A stretch of 64,000 bases of DNA from Aequorivita soesokkakensis (GTDB lineage: Bacteria > Bacteroidota > Bacteroidia > Flavobacteriales > Flavobacteriaceae): NCBI RefSeq assembly GCF_001641085.1, contig NZ_LXIE01000001.1, positions 310,001-374,000 on the forward strand. Direction: 5' to 3'. Below the pieces are notes generated by a model. The model was not told where the DNA came from, made no database searches, and saw nothing but the letters and a program-made list of their open reading frames with translations. This document shows, piece after piece, positions 32,725 through 43,000 of the stretch; position 1 is the stretch's first letter; each line of letters starts with the position of its first letter. The position numbers and the translations under genes were made by a program.

Positions 32725-32897
32725 TTTCAACTAGGACGAACTTTTTATTAATTGTAATTAATCTTTAGTTAAATTTTTGGTAATTTTTTAATGGATATTA
32801 CTTTATACAGTTGTTCTTATTAAAGTTTTATTAATGATTAAAAAAATAATGCACAAAATTGTATCTTTAGAAATTAACAAATAAAACTTTTTACAAA

Positions 32898-33275
32898 ATG
32901 ATCAAATCAAAATATCAAAGCGTTTTAGATTTAGGAGAAAAACTCAACATTCAAAACGGTGATGTAAAAGAAGAAAATGGCCAGCTTAAAGTTTGGGGAA
33001 CTGCAAAAACACCTTATGAAAAAAATCTTCTTTGGGACGAAATAAAAAGAATAGGTGGTGAAAACCCTACAGATATAATGGCTGATATTAAAGTTGCAGA
33101 CTCATCTGTTTTTGCGCACCACACTGTGAAAAGCGGGGAATCTTTAAGTAAAATTGCGAAGCAGTATTATGGCAATGCAAACAAGTATAATGCTATATTT
33201 GAAGCCAATAAAGGAAAATTAAAATCGGCAGACCTCATCCATCCAGGTGATGAATTGGTGATTCCAAATATTTAA
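32898..33275 (+). CDS. LysM-domain protein, Kbp/YgaU-like
   Basis: This 125-residue protein has no signal peptide. Residues 1-70 resemble a BON-like domain (KYQSVLDLGEKLNIQNGDVK; LKVWGTAKTPYEKNLLWDEI). Residues 75-125 form a single LysM (HHTVKSGESLSKIAKQYYGN then IHPGDELVIPNI). The BON-plus-LysM pair is the layout of E. coli Kbp (YgaU), a cytoplasmic potassium-binding protein; by analogy this may be a cytoplasmic stress or ion-binding protein rather than a wall-binding one. A TATCTTTA sequence about 30 bases upstream is a weak -7 candidate. A terminator follows. Confidence 0.85.
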   Translation: MIKSKYQSVLDLGEKLNIQNGDVKEENGQLKVWGTAKTPYEKNLLWDEIKRIGGENPTDIMADIKVADSSVFAHHTVKSGESLSKIAKQYYGNANKYNAIFEANKGKLKSADLIHPGDELVIPNI

Positions 33276-33303
33276 TATTCAGTAAATAGTTAATAATGAA
33301 AAA

Positions 33304-33336
33304 GCCGCCCGTTTAATTTAAACGAGCGGTTTTTTA
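33304..33336. terminator. Rho-independent terminator between convergent genes
   Basis: Stem CCGC-C-CGTTTAA / TTAAACG-A-GCGG (one internal mismatch) followed by a run of T residues. Confidence 0.8.
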
Positions 33337-33347
33337 TTGCTGAAATT

Positions 33348-34814
33348 TTAAAGTCCACTAATATAGCTTCCGTATAAATCCTTGAAATGAAGTCCGTTCC
33401 CCAAACTGAATTTACTCAGTTTTTTGTTTTCTGCCAATGCCCAAAGAATTAACTCCTTTAAAAAATAACTATCCTTTTTCGAAGTTTCTGGCTGATATTT
33501 TTCAATCAATTGTTGCAATGGGATGATTCGGTCCAATTCATTTTTATACTCTTCGTCTGAATATGAATCGAGCAATTCAAAATCATTTTCCTCAAAAAAC
33601 CAGGCTACAATTTCGGCATACGGATCTTCATCGGTATTTTTTGTGAGCTTTTCAATTTTAGGAAAACGCTCTTTAAAAGTAGTATTTACGGCATCTACAA
33701 TTAATTGCTGTGCAACTTGGGAAACACCTTCCTGCTCGCCTTCATAAACCAATTCAATTTTTCCAGTAATTGAAGGAATTACTCCCATAAAATCGCCCAA
33801 ACGAATTGTAGTTTTTTCTTCTCCATTTTGTAAAGCTCTTCTTTCTGCAGTACTCAAAAGATTTTCAAAAGCTGTAATGCTTAAACGGGCGCTAACGCCA
33901 CTTTTAGCGTCAATAAAATCATTTTTACGGGCTTCAAAACTTATTTGTTCCAAAATATCCTTTGCTAATTCAGGCACGTAAATGTTCGATTTTGTTTTAA
34001 TAGCTTCAGCAGTTTCCTGTTCCGTAATTGTGCGTGCAGTTTGAATATCTTCGGGATAATGGGTTAGAATTTGGGAGCCAATTCTATCTTTCAGTGGCGT
34101 AACAATACTTCCGCGGTTTGTGTAATCTTCAGGGTTTGCGGTGAAAACGAACTGAATATCCAATGGCAAACGAACCGCAAAACCGCGAATCTGAATATCA
34201 CCTTCCTGGAGAATATTAAAAAGCGCCACTTGAATACGCGGCTGTAAATCTGGAAGCTCGTTAATTACAAAAATGCAGCGGTTGCTTCGCGGAATCATCC
34301 CAAAATGAATCACGCGGTCATCTGCATACGTAAGTTTTAGATTTGCAGCTTTTATTGGGTCAACATCGCCAATAATATCTGCAACCGTAACATCTGGTGT
34401 TGCAAGTTTTTCTGAAAAACGGTCATCGCGGTGCAGCCAACTTATTGGAGTATCATCACCTTTTTCGTGCATCAAGTTTTTGGCGTATCGGGAAATGGGG
34501 TTGAAAGGATCATCGTTTATTTCACTGCCTTCAACCACCGGAATGTATTCATCCAAAAGACCAACCATTTGCCGAGCCAATCGGGTTTTTGCTTGCCCGC
34601 GAAGCCCTAAAAGATTTATATTGTGTTTTGAAAGAATGGCGCGTTCCAATTCTGGAATTACGGTAAGTTCATAACCATGAATGCCTACAAATGGTGTTTC
34701 TTTCTTCATTATTTTTTGAAGTAGATTTCTTCGTAATTCTTCTTTGATTGATTTCGGTTCGTATCCGGATTTTTTAAGTTCGCCGAACGTTTTGATTTTT
34801 TCTATATTCATCAT
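33348..34814 (-). CDS. MoxR/ChlI-type AAA+ ATPase
   Basis: This 488-residue AAA+ protein has Walker A-like LLGLRGQAKTRLARQM (residues about 68-83), Walker B FVINELPDLQPRIQVALFNI, and the MoxR/Mg-chelatase helix-2 insert GDIQIRGFAVRLPLDIQFVF. FTANPEDYTNRGSIVTPLKD carries sensor/arginine-finger residues. It lies exactly end to start with a VWA-domain gene (stop of that gene at 34815, ATG here at 34814). MoxR ATPases usually act with a VWA protein to remodel or insert metal into a client; the client is unknown. It is longer than typical MoxR, with a C-terminal extension of about 120 residues. Confidence 0.9.
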   Translation of the reverse strand: MMNIEKIKTFGELKKSGYEPKSIKEELRRNLLQKIMKKETPFVGIHGYELTVIPELERAILSKHNINLLGLRGQAKTRLARQMVGLLDEYIPVVEGSEINDDPFNPISRYAKNLMHEKGDDTPISWLHRDDRFSEKLATPDVTVADIIGDVDPIKAANLKLTYADDRVIHFGMIPRSNRCIFVINELPDLQPRIQVALFNILQEGDIQIRGFAVRLPLDIQFVFTANPEDYTNRGSIVTPLKDRIGSQILTHYPEDIQTARTITEQETAEAIKTKSNIYVPELAKDILEQISFEARKNDFIDAKSGVSARLSITAFENLLSTAERRALQNGEEKTTIRLGDFMGVIPSITGKIELVYEGEQEGVSQVAQQLIVDAVNTTFKERFPKIEKLTKNTDEDPYAEIVAWFFEENDFELLDSYSDEEYKNELDRIIPLQQLIEKYQPETSKKDSYFLKELILWALAENKKLSKFSLGNGLHFKDLYGSYISGL

Positions 34815-35936
34815 TTATCTAATTCTTTTCTTTCTGTTTGTTTCGTAATCACTAAAAATCATTTCTCCCAAACCTTTCAAGCCTGTGTAAAATGCCTTAC
34901 CTTGATTTGCAGCTGTAAAATGTTCAATAAATTGCATTAAATAAGGGTCTTCCGCAATCATAAAAGTGGTGATTGGAATATGAAGTTTTCGTGCCTGCGA
35001 AGCCATTGCGTAACATTTGTTTACAATATAACTGTCCAGTCCGTTGCTATTTTTATAATAACGTCCATCTGAAAGTTGGATGCAACTCGGTTTTCCATCG
35101 GTTATCATAAAAATCTGTTTATTGGTGTTCCGTTTTCTTCGTAATAAATCCATCGCCAATTGAAGTCCAGCAACTGTATTTGTATGGTATGGACCAACAT
35201 TTAAATACGGCAAATCTTTAACTTTTATGGGCCAAGCGTCATTTCCGAAGACCAAAATATCCAAGGTGTCTTTTGGATAACGCGTTGTGATAAATTCTGA
35301 AAGCGCCATCGCCACTTTTTTTGCGGGCGTAATTCGGTCTTCGCCATAAAGAATCATACTATGACTGATGTCTATCATCAAAACCGTGCTCATTTGGGTT
35401 TTATACATGGTTTCCTCAACCACCAAATCGCTTTCTGAAAGTGTGAAATCGCCCAAACCGTGATTTACCTGTGCATTTTTGAAGCTTTCCGTCATCGAGA
35501 TTTGTTCCAAAGAATCCCCAAATCGATAATCGCGAAACTCTCCAGCTTGCTCATCTCCCCTGCCCGTTTGTTTGGTTCGGTGATTTCCTGCGCCGCTTTT
35601 CCGGAGCTTTCCAAAAATCTGCTCCAAAGCTCGTTTCCGAAGGGCTCTTTCGGTTTTTTCGGTAATTGCCAAACCGTTTGAGCCGTCAATCTTTATTTCT
35701 TCGCGCAGATAGCCTTTCTTTTTAAGGTCTTCCACAAAATCATCGAGTGTATAATCTTCTGTTGTGAGGTTATATTCTTCGTCCAACTGTTTTAACCAGT
35801 CCATCGCTTCATCAAAATCGCCCGAGGTGTGCGTAATCAATTCCTGAAAAACATCGAAAAGTTTTTCGAAGGGCGATTGGTCTTTTGGAGTGTGTTTGGT
35901 GAAGATAAATCCGCTCTTGGCTTCTTTCTTGTTCAT
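34815..35936 (-). CDS. VWA-domain protein, partner of the MoxR-type ATPase
   Basis: This 373-residue cytoplasmic protein has a helical, charged N-terminal half and a von Willebrand A domain from about residue 190. The metal-ion-dependent adhesion site is intact in VLMIDISHSMILYGEDRITP (Asp-x-Ser-x-Ser), with TNTVAGLQLAMDLLRR and FMITDGKPSCIQLSDG later. It is the first gene of a two-gene operon with the ATPase and resembles the chelatase D/CoxE side of such pairs. The function is assisting assembly or remodelling of an unidentified client, by family analogy. Confidence 0.9.
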   Translation of the reverse strand: MNKKEAKSGFIFTKHTPKDQSPFEKLFDVFQELITHTSGDFDEAMDWLKQLDEEYNLTTEDYTLDDFVEDLKKKGYLREEIKIDGSNGLAITEKTERALRKRALEQIFGKLRKSGAGNHRTKQTGRGDEQAGEFRDYRFGDSLEQISMTESFKNAQVNHGLGDFTLSESDLVVEETMYKTQMSTVLMIDISHSMILYGEDRITPAKKVAMALSEFITTRYPKDTLDILVFGNDAWPIKVKDLPYLNVGPYHTNTVAGLQLAMDLLRRKRNTNKQIFMITDGKPSCIQLSDGRYYKNSNGLDSYIVNKCYAMASQARKLHIPITTFMIAEDPYLMQFIEHFTAANQGKAFYTGLKGLGEMIFSDYETNRKKRIR

Positions 35937-36015
35937 AATCTAAAAGTAAAACAATACTTGTTTATAAAAAAAGCCGAAACGTTAAACTACTTCTAAAAAT
36001 AGAAAGCTGTAAATT

Positions 36016-36981
36016 TTAAAGAATTCCTATCCTTTCGGAATGCGCAATAGCTTCTTCGCTATTGCTGAAATAACAAGTTGCAACATTCATAGATTCAATA
36101 TTTTTCAGAACTGCTGCAGCTTGTTGTTTTTTCCGTCGGGAAGTTTGACGAATATAAATAGCCTTAATGTTTTCGGGGAAAATCTTTACGATGCGTTCAT
36201 ATAAATAAGGGTCTTTTTGCGAGTCATCGCCCAAAAGAACATAATCTAGATTTGGATAGAACATAATAATATCCTTTATCTTTTCAAATTTGTGGTCGTG
36301 GCTTCCTCTTCCGGTGAAAAGGAAATCTGAAATTCCCGTTTTTATTTTTTTCAATTTAATGACTGCTTTCGGAAGTTTGTGCAACCGCGCAAAAGCATCA
36401 ATAAATTCATATAAATTCCATTCGCTGCTGGAAACGTAAAAAAATGAATTTGAGGCCGTTTCGTTCTCCTGCCCTGCCCTGCTCAACGCTTGATAATGTG
36501 GCACAACGTCTTCAAAAACCTTGCGTTTGTTGATGTTTTTAAAAAGAAGGATGTAAAGTTTTTTGAAGAAATTTCCGCTGTGCGAAACCAAAAACGTATC
36601 ATCAATATCTGAAATTACGCCAACTTTACTTTCAAAAGGTTTCAACAACTCTGAAGTCTGCACGATGCCATAATCATACAAGTTACAGCTAACTTCATAC
36701 GGATGCCAGCCACTTTCCATGTTTTCGGAATAAGGAATTGTAAATCTAAAATAGCCGTCAGCCAAGGTTTTGGTTGTGACTACAATATTTTTGAATTTCA
36801 GAGTTACCTCAACATTTTCCAAAGGTTTAATACGAAACATATGTATCACCGAAACCGCGTGCCGGATGCCCTTTCGGTCCATTCTGTATTTGTCTGGGGC
36901 CCAAGATTTAAAAACGTGGCCAAAAACAACCAATTCCTCTTTGTTTACATAGCCACGGTACAATTTTAAATCAAGCTTCAC
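36016..36981 (-). CDS. App1-like phosphatidate phosphatase domain protein (DUF2183)
   Basis: This 321-residue protein has a C-terminal phosphatase domain with the HAD-type Asp-x-Asp-x-Thr motif in VGVISDIDDTFLVSH (residues about 132-146) and later YVLLGDDSQKDPYLYERIV. These are features of yeast App1 and bacterial DUF2183 proteins that dephosphorylate phosphatidate. An N-terminal beta domain (LYRGYVNKEELVVFGHVFKS) precedes it. The start is a GTG at 36981: no in-frame ATG lies nearby and the conserved N terminus begins there. It is divergent from a lipid kinase gene at 37047 with 65 bases between, an attractive functional pair (phosphatidate removal opposite diacylglycerol phosphorylation). 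Confidence 0.85.
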   Translation of the reverse strand: MKLDLKLYRGYVNKEELVVFGHVFKSWAPDKYRMDRKGIRHAVSVIHMFRIKPLENVEVTLKFKNIVVTTKTLADGYFRFTIPYSENMESGWHPYEVSCNLYDYGIVQTSELLKPFESKVGVISDIDDTFLVSHSGNFFKKLYILLFKNINKRKVFEDVVPHYQALSRAGQENETASNSFFYVSSSEWNLYEFIDAFARLHKLPKAVIKLKKIKTGISDFLFTGRGSHDHKFEKIKDIIMFYPNLDYVLLGDDSQKDPYLYERIVKIFPENIKAIYIRQTSRRKKQQAAAVLKNIESMNVATCYFSNSEEAIAHSERIGIL

Positions 36982-37046
36982 TTATTGAGATTTCGTTAAC
37001 GATTTAGCATTTCCAAATTACTTAATTTTAAAAACAAACTATACTA

Positions 37047-37958
37047 ATGAATTCAGAAAATTATATTTTGCTCGTAGTCAACCCTATTTCAGGTGATTCC
37101 GACAAATCTCCAATTATAACTTCAGTAAAGGAGGAAGCCAAAAGCAGAAAAATCAATTTCAAACTTTACGAAACCAGCGGAAAAAAAGACAAAGAAGCTA
37201 TTGAATCCATTATAAAAGAAATAAAACCATCCCGAATTTTGGTTGCTGGTGGAGACGGAACTATTTCGTTGGTGGCCCAATGTATATTAGGAACTGAAAT
37301 ATGTTTGGGAATAATTCCAGCAGGTTCCGCAAACGGAATGGCTGTAAATTTCAATCTTCCGCAAACGCTTCCGGAACAGATAGAAATTGCACTTTCAGAT
37401 TGCACTATGAAATTGGACGCATTATTCATAAATGACAAAATTTGTCTGCACATTGCTGATTTGGGCATAAATGCGGAACTTATAAGAAATTATGAAGACT
37501 CGGGCATTCGAGGGAAAATGGGCTATTTTTTACAATCCATCCCCACGCTTTTTAATTCAGATTCCCCGTTCCATTTCAGTGTGGAAACCGAAGAAGGAAC
37601 TTTTGAGGAAACCGGAATACTGCTCGCCATTGCCAATGCGAATAAATTTGGGACGGGAGCGACTATTAATCCGAATGGTAAAATGAACGATGGCAAGTTT
37701 GAAATCCTCATTTTCAAAAACCTTGACTTTATCGAAATTTTTAAGACAATAAACGATAAGCCCGAAATGTCCGATGATTTTGTTCGTGTTATTTCAACCC
37801 ATAAAGCGAAGATTAATTCTATAAAAAAAATACCTTTCCAAATAGACGGCGAGTTTTTGGGTGAAATTGACGAGGCAACAGCAACTATAGAAAAAGAGAG
37901 TCTTTTAATGGCTTTACCGGAAATGTTCTGTAAATTACATACACAAAACCTTCATTGA
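37047..37958 (+). CDS. Diacylglycerol kinase-family lipid kinase (YegS/DgkB-like)
   Basis: This 303-residue kinase has the nucleotide-binding motif ILVAGGDGTISLVAQCI (residues about 65-81) and GIIPAGSANGMAVNFNLP, both diagnostic of the DAGK catalytic family. A C-terminal beta domain includes NPNGKMNDGKFEILIF and PFQIDGEFLGE. It phosphorylates diacylglycerol or a related lipid; the exact lipid cannot be deduced. The stop codon overlaps the next ATG (TGATG), so it is co-translated with the hydrolase-OsmC gene. A divergent App1-like phosphatase gene lies upstream. Confidence 0.92.
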   Translation: MNSENYILLVVNPISGDSDKSPIITSVKEEAKSRKINFKLYETSGKKDKEAIESIIKEIKPSRILVAGGDGTISLVAQCILGTEICLGIIPAGSANGMAVNFNLPQTLPEQIEIALSDCTMKLDALFINDKICLHIADLGINAELIRNYEDSGIRGKMGYFLQSIPTLFNSDSPFHFSVETEEGTFEETGILLAIANANKFGTGATINPNGKMNDGKFEILIFKNLDFIEIFKTINDKPEMSDDFVRVISTHKAKINSIKKIPFQIDGEFLGEIDEATATIEKESLLMALPEMFCKLHTQNLH

Positions 37959-39172
37959 TGAATATTCATAAAGTATCGTTCACAAACAAAGATGAAGAAC
38001 AGCTAGCGGGCCGTTTGGAACTTCCTTTAAATCAAGAACCACATAATTTTGCAATTTTTGCGCACTGCTTTACATGTACAAAAAATTTAACGGCTGTTAA
38101 AAATGTGGGACGCGCATTGACCGAGGCCGGTTTTGGTGTGCTCCGGTTTGATTTTACAGGTTTGGGGGAAAGTGAAGGTGATTTTGAAAACACCAATTTT
38201 TCAGGAAATGTGGAGGATCTTGTTGAAGCAGCAATATTTTTAGAAAAAAATTATAGGGCTCCCACCCTATTGATTGGTCATTCTTTGGGTGGAGCAGCTG
38301 CTATATTTGCTGCGTCAAAAATTAAATCAATTAAGGCTGTAGCTGTTATCAATTCGCCCAGCCATCCTTCGCATGTGATGCATCTGCTCAAAAACAGTGA
38401 ACTGGAAATTAACAAAAACGGTAAGGCGAAAGTAAATTTGAGCGGAATAGATTTCACCATCAAAAAACAATTTTTGGATGATCTTGAAAACAAATCGTTA
38501 ATTGATGTGGTGAGCAGTTTTGGGAAGGCACTTTTAATTTTACATTCGCCTCAGGACTCAATGGTTGGTATAAAAAACGCAGAAGAAATTTATAAAGCGG
38601 CGCATCACCCAAAAAGTTTTGTTTCATTGGATGGCGTGGATCATTTGCTTTCAAAAAAAGAGGATTCACATTATGTAGGAGAAGTGATTGCCGGTTGGGC
38701 GTCGCGCTATGTTGAAATTCCTGTTCAAAAGGAAATAAAAAGCAAAAGTAAGGTCGCAGCTAGTTTAAACGTTGATGATAAATTCACGACCCATTTAAAA
38801 TTGGGGGATCATTATTTTATTGCGGACGAGCCAAAGGATTTCGGAGGAAGCAATTTTGGCCCTTCTCCCTATGAATTTCTTTCCGCAGGGCTTGCTGCTT
38901 GTACTGTAATGACTATACAGATGTATGCAAAAAGAAAGAAATGGGAAGTTGAAAATGTTACTTGCCACATTAATTACTCAAAAGATCATGCAGTGGATTG
39001 TGAACATTGCGAAGAAGATTCAGCAAAAATAGACACCTTCACACGTGAAATTAAACTAAAAGGCAATCTTACGGATGAACAGAAAAAAAAGCTTCTCGAA
39101 ATTGCCGACAAATGCCCCGTACATAAAACGTTACACACCAAAACCCAAGTAATTACAAAGCTTGTGGAATAA
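37958..39172 (+). CDS. Bifunctional alpha/beta hydrolase-OsmC protein
   Basis: This 404-residue fusion has residues 1-250 as an alpha/beta hydrolase with nucleophile S109 in LLIGHSLGGAAA, DFTGLGESEGDFE, and late SLDGVDHLL supplying the likely His. Residues about 260-404 are an OsmC/Ohr-type domain with GPSPYEFLSAGLAACTVMTI and a second cysteine in ADKCPVHKTLHTKTQ, the pair used by OsmC proteins to reduce organic peroxides. This fusion is recurrent in bacteria. The frame could open at a TTG three bases earlier; the ATG at 37958 gives the TGATG overlap with the lipid kinase. Detoxification of lipid peroxides is the natural inference. Confidence 0.92.
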   Translation: MNIHKVSFTNKDEEQLAGRLELPLNQEPHNFAIFAHCFTCTKNLTAVKNVGRALTEAGFGVLRFDFTGLGESEGDFENTNFSGNVEDLVEAAIFLEKNYRAPTLLIGHSLGGAAAIFAASKIKSIKAVAVINSPSHPSHVMHLLKNSELEINKNGKAKVNLSGIDFTIKKQFLDDLENKSLIDVVSSFGKALLILHSPQDSMVGIKNAEEIYKAAHHPKSFVSLDGVDHLLSKKEDSHYVGEVIAGWASRYVEIPVQKEIKSKSKVAASLNVDDKFTTHLKLGDHYFIADEPKDFGGSNFGPSPYEFLSAGLAACTVMTIQMYAKRKKWEVENVTCHINYSKDHAVDCEHCEEDSAKIDTFTREIKLKGNLTDEQKKKLLEIADKCPVHKTLHTKTQVITKLVE

Positions 39173-39314
39173 GCTGAAATTAAATATTTTTCATAAGCAG
39201 TTTTTTATAAATGCTAAGATTTATTTAAAATCTTGCTCACTGCGAATTGAAATCTTACCTTTAATAATCTTAAAATTTAACCAACATAACATTAACTATT
39301 AAAAAATTTCCAAA

Positions 39315-39917
39315 ATGAAAAAATTAGGAATATTAATTACAGCCATCACTATTACAACATTTGTTGGCTGTAAAAATGAAAAAAAAGATATGGAAAATAT
39401 GGATGGAATGAATGATACCATCCAAATGGATTCCACAAATTCAGAAGACGCAATGAAAGAAGTGCCAATAAAGGTTTCAGTTTCAATGCAACCAAAAAGC
39501 GGAAGTACAGCAAAAGGTGAAATCAGTTTTACTGAAGAAAACGGAATGGTAGTAATGGATGCCAAATTCAAAGGTTTAAAACCCGGAACGCACGCCATTC
39601 ATATACATGAAAAAGCAGATTGCAGCGCTGAAGACGGAACTTCTTCCGGAGGCCACTGGAACCCAACACACCAAAAACACGGTAAATGGGGCGATGCAGA
39701 AGGATATCATAAAGGTGACATTGGCAATTTTGAAGCTGACGCCGATGGAAATGGTAGTATTTCAATGCAAACAGACGAATGGTGTATAGGCTGTATGGAT
39801 GAAAATAAAAATATTGTTGGAAAAGCTGTCATAGTTCACGACGGTAAAGACGATTTTACAACCCAACCTACTGGTGATGCAGGAGGAAGAGTGAGCTGTG
39901 GTGGAATTATAAAATAA
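39315..39917 (+). CDS. sodC: Cu/Zn superoxide dismutase, lipoprotein
   Basis: This 200-residue enzyme disproportionates superoxide in the periplasm. The N terminus is a lipoprotein signal (MKKLGILITAITITTFVGCK). All metal ligands are present: the His pair in HAIHIHEKADC, bridging and zinc His in SSGGHWNPTHQKHGKWG, His/Asp in YHKGDIGNF, and the copper His in GKAVIVHDGKDDF. The disulfide cysteines (ADCS and GRVSCGG) are also present. A six-residue insert with two extra cysteines (WCIGCMDENKN) precedes the electrostatic loop. A spacer of about 40 residues rich in Met/Asp (KKDMENMDGMNDTIQMDS) could bind metal. A terminator follows at 39942. Confidence 0.92.
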   Translation: MKKLGILITAITITTFVGCKNEKKDMENMDGMNDTIQMDSTNSEDAMKEVPIKVSVSMQPKSGSTAKGEISFTEENGMVVMDAKFKGLKPGTHAIHIHEKADCSAEDGTSSGGHWNPTHQKHGKWGDAEGYHKGDIGNFEADADGNGSISMQTDEWCIGCMDENKNIVGKAVIVHDGKDDFTTQPTGDAGGRVSCGGIIK

Positions 39918-39941
39918 TAATATAAACCACATATAAATATG

Positions 39942-39970
39942 AAAAGCCATCCTTGAAAGGGTGGCTTTTT
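39942..39970 (+). terminator. Rho-independent terminator after sodC
   Basis: AAAAGCCATCC / GGGTGGCTTTT stem (one G-U pair) with a TTGAAA loop and a T tail. Confidence 0.85.
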
Positions 39971-40055
39971 TATTTTAAAAAAATAAAAAATTGAATAAAT
40001 ATGAATTGTAAAATTACTATTATTGAAAAAATAATTTTATTCAGCCCTATTCTCA

Positions 40056-43000
40056 ATGACTACTACTGCCCGATTATATTTCCTGCTCGTTTTTATCTTT
40101 TTCAACATCACTTTTTTAAACGCCCAAACGCGTGATAATTATGATCTTCTTTGGGAAATTCAGCATAAAGACAGCAACAAAAAATCATACATATTTGGAA
40201 CTTTGCATGTAAAAGACAATCGTGCCTTCAAATTCAGTGATTCCGTAATTCCGGCAATTAAAAAGTCAGAAATGTTTGCGCTGGAAATTCACCCGGACTC
40301 CGTTTACGATAATTTTGATGATAATTATTATTCCACTGGATTAGAAAATGTTTTCAAGAAAATTTTATCAAAAGAAGATTATGCTAGGTTAAAAAATAGA
40401 TTTTATGAATTAAACAATACAGACCTAGACAGTTTTCCATTAATGCATCCGCAATTAATAGAAAGCATGCTGACCAAGGAAAAAGACAAACCAGATGACA
40501 AACAAACTTTTTTAGATGCCTATTTATATGGAATTGCCTATAACAACAAAAAGCAAATAGCGGGCTTGGAGAAAATTGAGGACCAAATACCCACCATAGA
40601 TAAAATTGACGAAAACGACATAAAAGAAAGTATTTTATATCTTTTGGATTCTAGTATTGAAGAGCAAGAAGAGCAACTTGAAAGAATTATCGAATTATAT
40701 TACAATGGTAACATCGATGAAATTTTATATTACGTAAACCTAAATGAGCCCGCAGATGAAATAATGGTGAAGCGAAACAATGTGATGGCAAATAGCATTG
40801 AAGATATTATGAAGGACCACACGGTCTTTGCCGCTGTGGGAACAGCACATTTGCCAGGTAAGAATGGGGTTATCGATTTACTTCGGAAAAAAGGATATAC
40901 CGTAAAAAAAGTAAATGCCACATTTACTCAAAGTGAGGAACCATACCAAATTATTCCAGACACAGACCATTGGTATGAAGACAACAATAAGGAATTGGGC
41001 TACAGTGTTTTAACACCGAACAAAGCCATTTCCATGAATCTGGGCGGAAAGTTTGAGACCCAAACCAGCACCGACCTTATTTTTGGCGGCACCTTTGCCT
41101 ATATGGCAATGGATTTAAGAAGCGAAACCTTAAAAAAAGATTTTGATTTTGTTGAAAACATCATCAAAGGGCAGATGGCTTCGGAAACGGATTCATTAAT
41201 AAGTAAAAGAACATTTCAAAAAGATAGTGTACAATTTACTGAGGTTTTAATAAGAAAAAACGAAAATATTTCCCGAATGCAACTCGCATTCGCCAATAAA
41301 ATTGTCTATTTCTTCTTTACAGAAAATACAATGGATGAAGTTAAATCTCCATATGCAGATGCTTTTTTCAATTCCATTAAAGTGTTCAGCCCCAAATACT
41401 CTCCCTCTGTTTGGCACACAAAAATAGATTCCATTGGCGCTTACAGTGTTCGTTTTCCAGATGTGGAAAAAGATCTTTCCCATGAAAAAGAAAATCCAAA
41501 CGGAGAAGAACGCTCTCCTTATGATTTAAAAATTTTCACATCTTCTGACAAGGCAGAGCATACATTGTACTTGTTTAGATATAATGACCAACCTTTGGGA
41601 TATTACATAAACCAAAAAGCTGCGTATTACGATTATTTTGAAAATTACTTTAAGGAACGTGGCATTTTAATAAGCGAGCCAAAATCCATAACAATGGATG
41701 GTATTGAAGGAAAAGCCTACGAAATTATGTTTGCGGATAAATACCATACCGTCGCAAAACTTTTTCTTCGCGGAAACAGAACCTATTTATTAATGGCCCA
41801 AAAAACTGTTGAAAATGAAAAAGTAACAGCTAACGATGAATTTCTTAATTCCTTTAAATTTTTGCCCTATGCAGAAGCCCCTTTTGACAGTATTGTAAAC
41901 ATCAGTGAAAAATATTCCTTTAAAACACCGAACAAAAAAGTTATTCTTGATGAAGAACCATATGAAGCTGAATCAGAATATAGTTACGTAAAAAACTACA
42001 GTGCGTTGGACCTTCAGACCGCAGGCACCTATTTAGTTCAGGAAATTAAACTGAAACCCTATTATAGGCAGAAATCCCTTGAGGTTTTTTATGAAGAATA
42101 TGTAGATGCGCTTAAGGATTATAACGATACGCTAATCAGCAATATTCCCACCACAGTGGCGGGAAAACCGGCACGTGAAATTTTAATGGAAAATCCAAAC
42201 ACACATGTAAAACAACGAATGAAATTATTACTCGATGATGATACAATATTTCTGTTTTTAACGTATTTGGGCGATGAAGAAATAAATGAACCGCGGGTGG
42301 ACGAATTTTTCAATTCATTTGAAATAAAAAATAATACAAGCAAATTCAACCTCTCGGCTTCAAAAGCAGACTTAATCTTTAAAAATCTGAAATCCAAAGA
42401 TTCCGTAAAATTTAAAGAAGCAAAAGGAGCTTTGGGTTACTATACTTTTGACGCTTCGGAATATAAAATTTTAGAGAAAAATCTGAAAAACCGCTATCGG
42501 GACGACAGCATTTATTACGGAGCAAAATATTACATAATCAGTAATTTGGTAACTCTCAGAAATACTGAAACATTAAAAACATTAACCAATTATTATAAAA
42601 ATAAAAAAACTAGCAATAATGCTAGATTGGCCATCCTTGAACGTATTTTGGATTTTGAGAATGAAGAAGCCTCCGCAACCTATTTCGATTTATTGGAAAA
42701 TCACCAACCTGAACGAGTTTCAGGAACTCCATTTAATGTTTTGTATTCATTGTCAGATACTATTCCGCTATTTGTTGCAAATGATGAACGTTTCGCACGG
42801 CTTGCGGACACAAAAGATTATAGAGACAAAATAGCTGCTTTTTACAAAAATAATGTGTTGAAAGATAGTGTTTATGGAGGCAAAATGCCTTTATTAAAAA
42901 ATACACTTCTAAAAAACATGTATGCAGACGCTAAAGCATACATAGATACTATAGCGCGCAAAAATAGCAGCTTCATAAACTACAACCTTATTTACAATTA

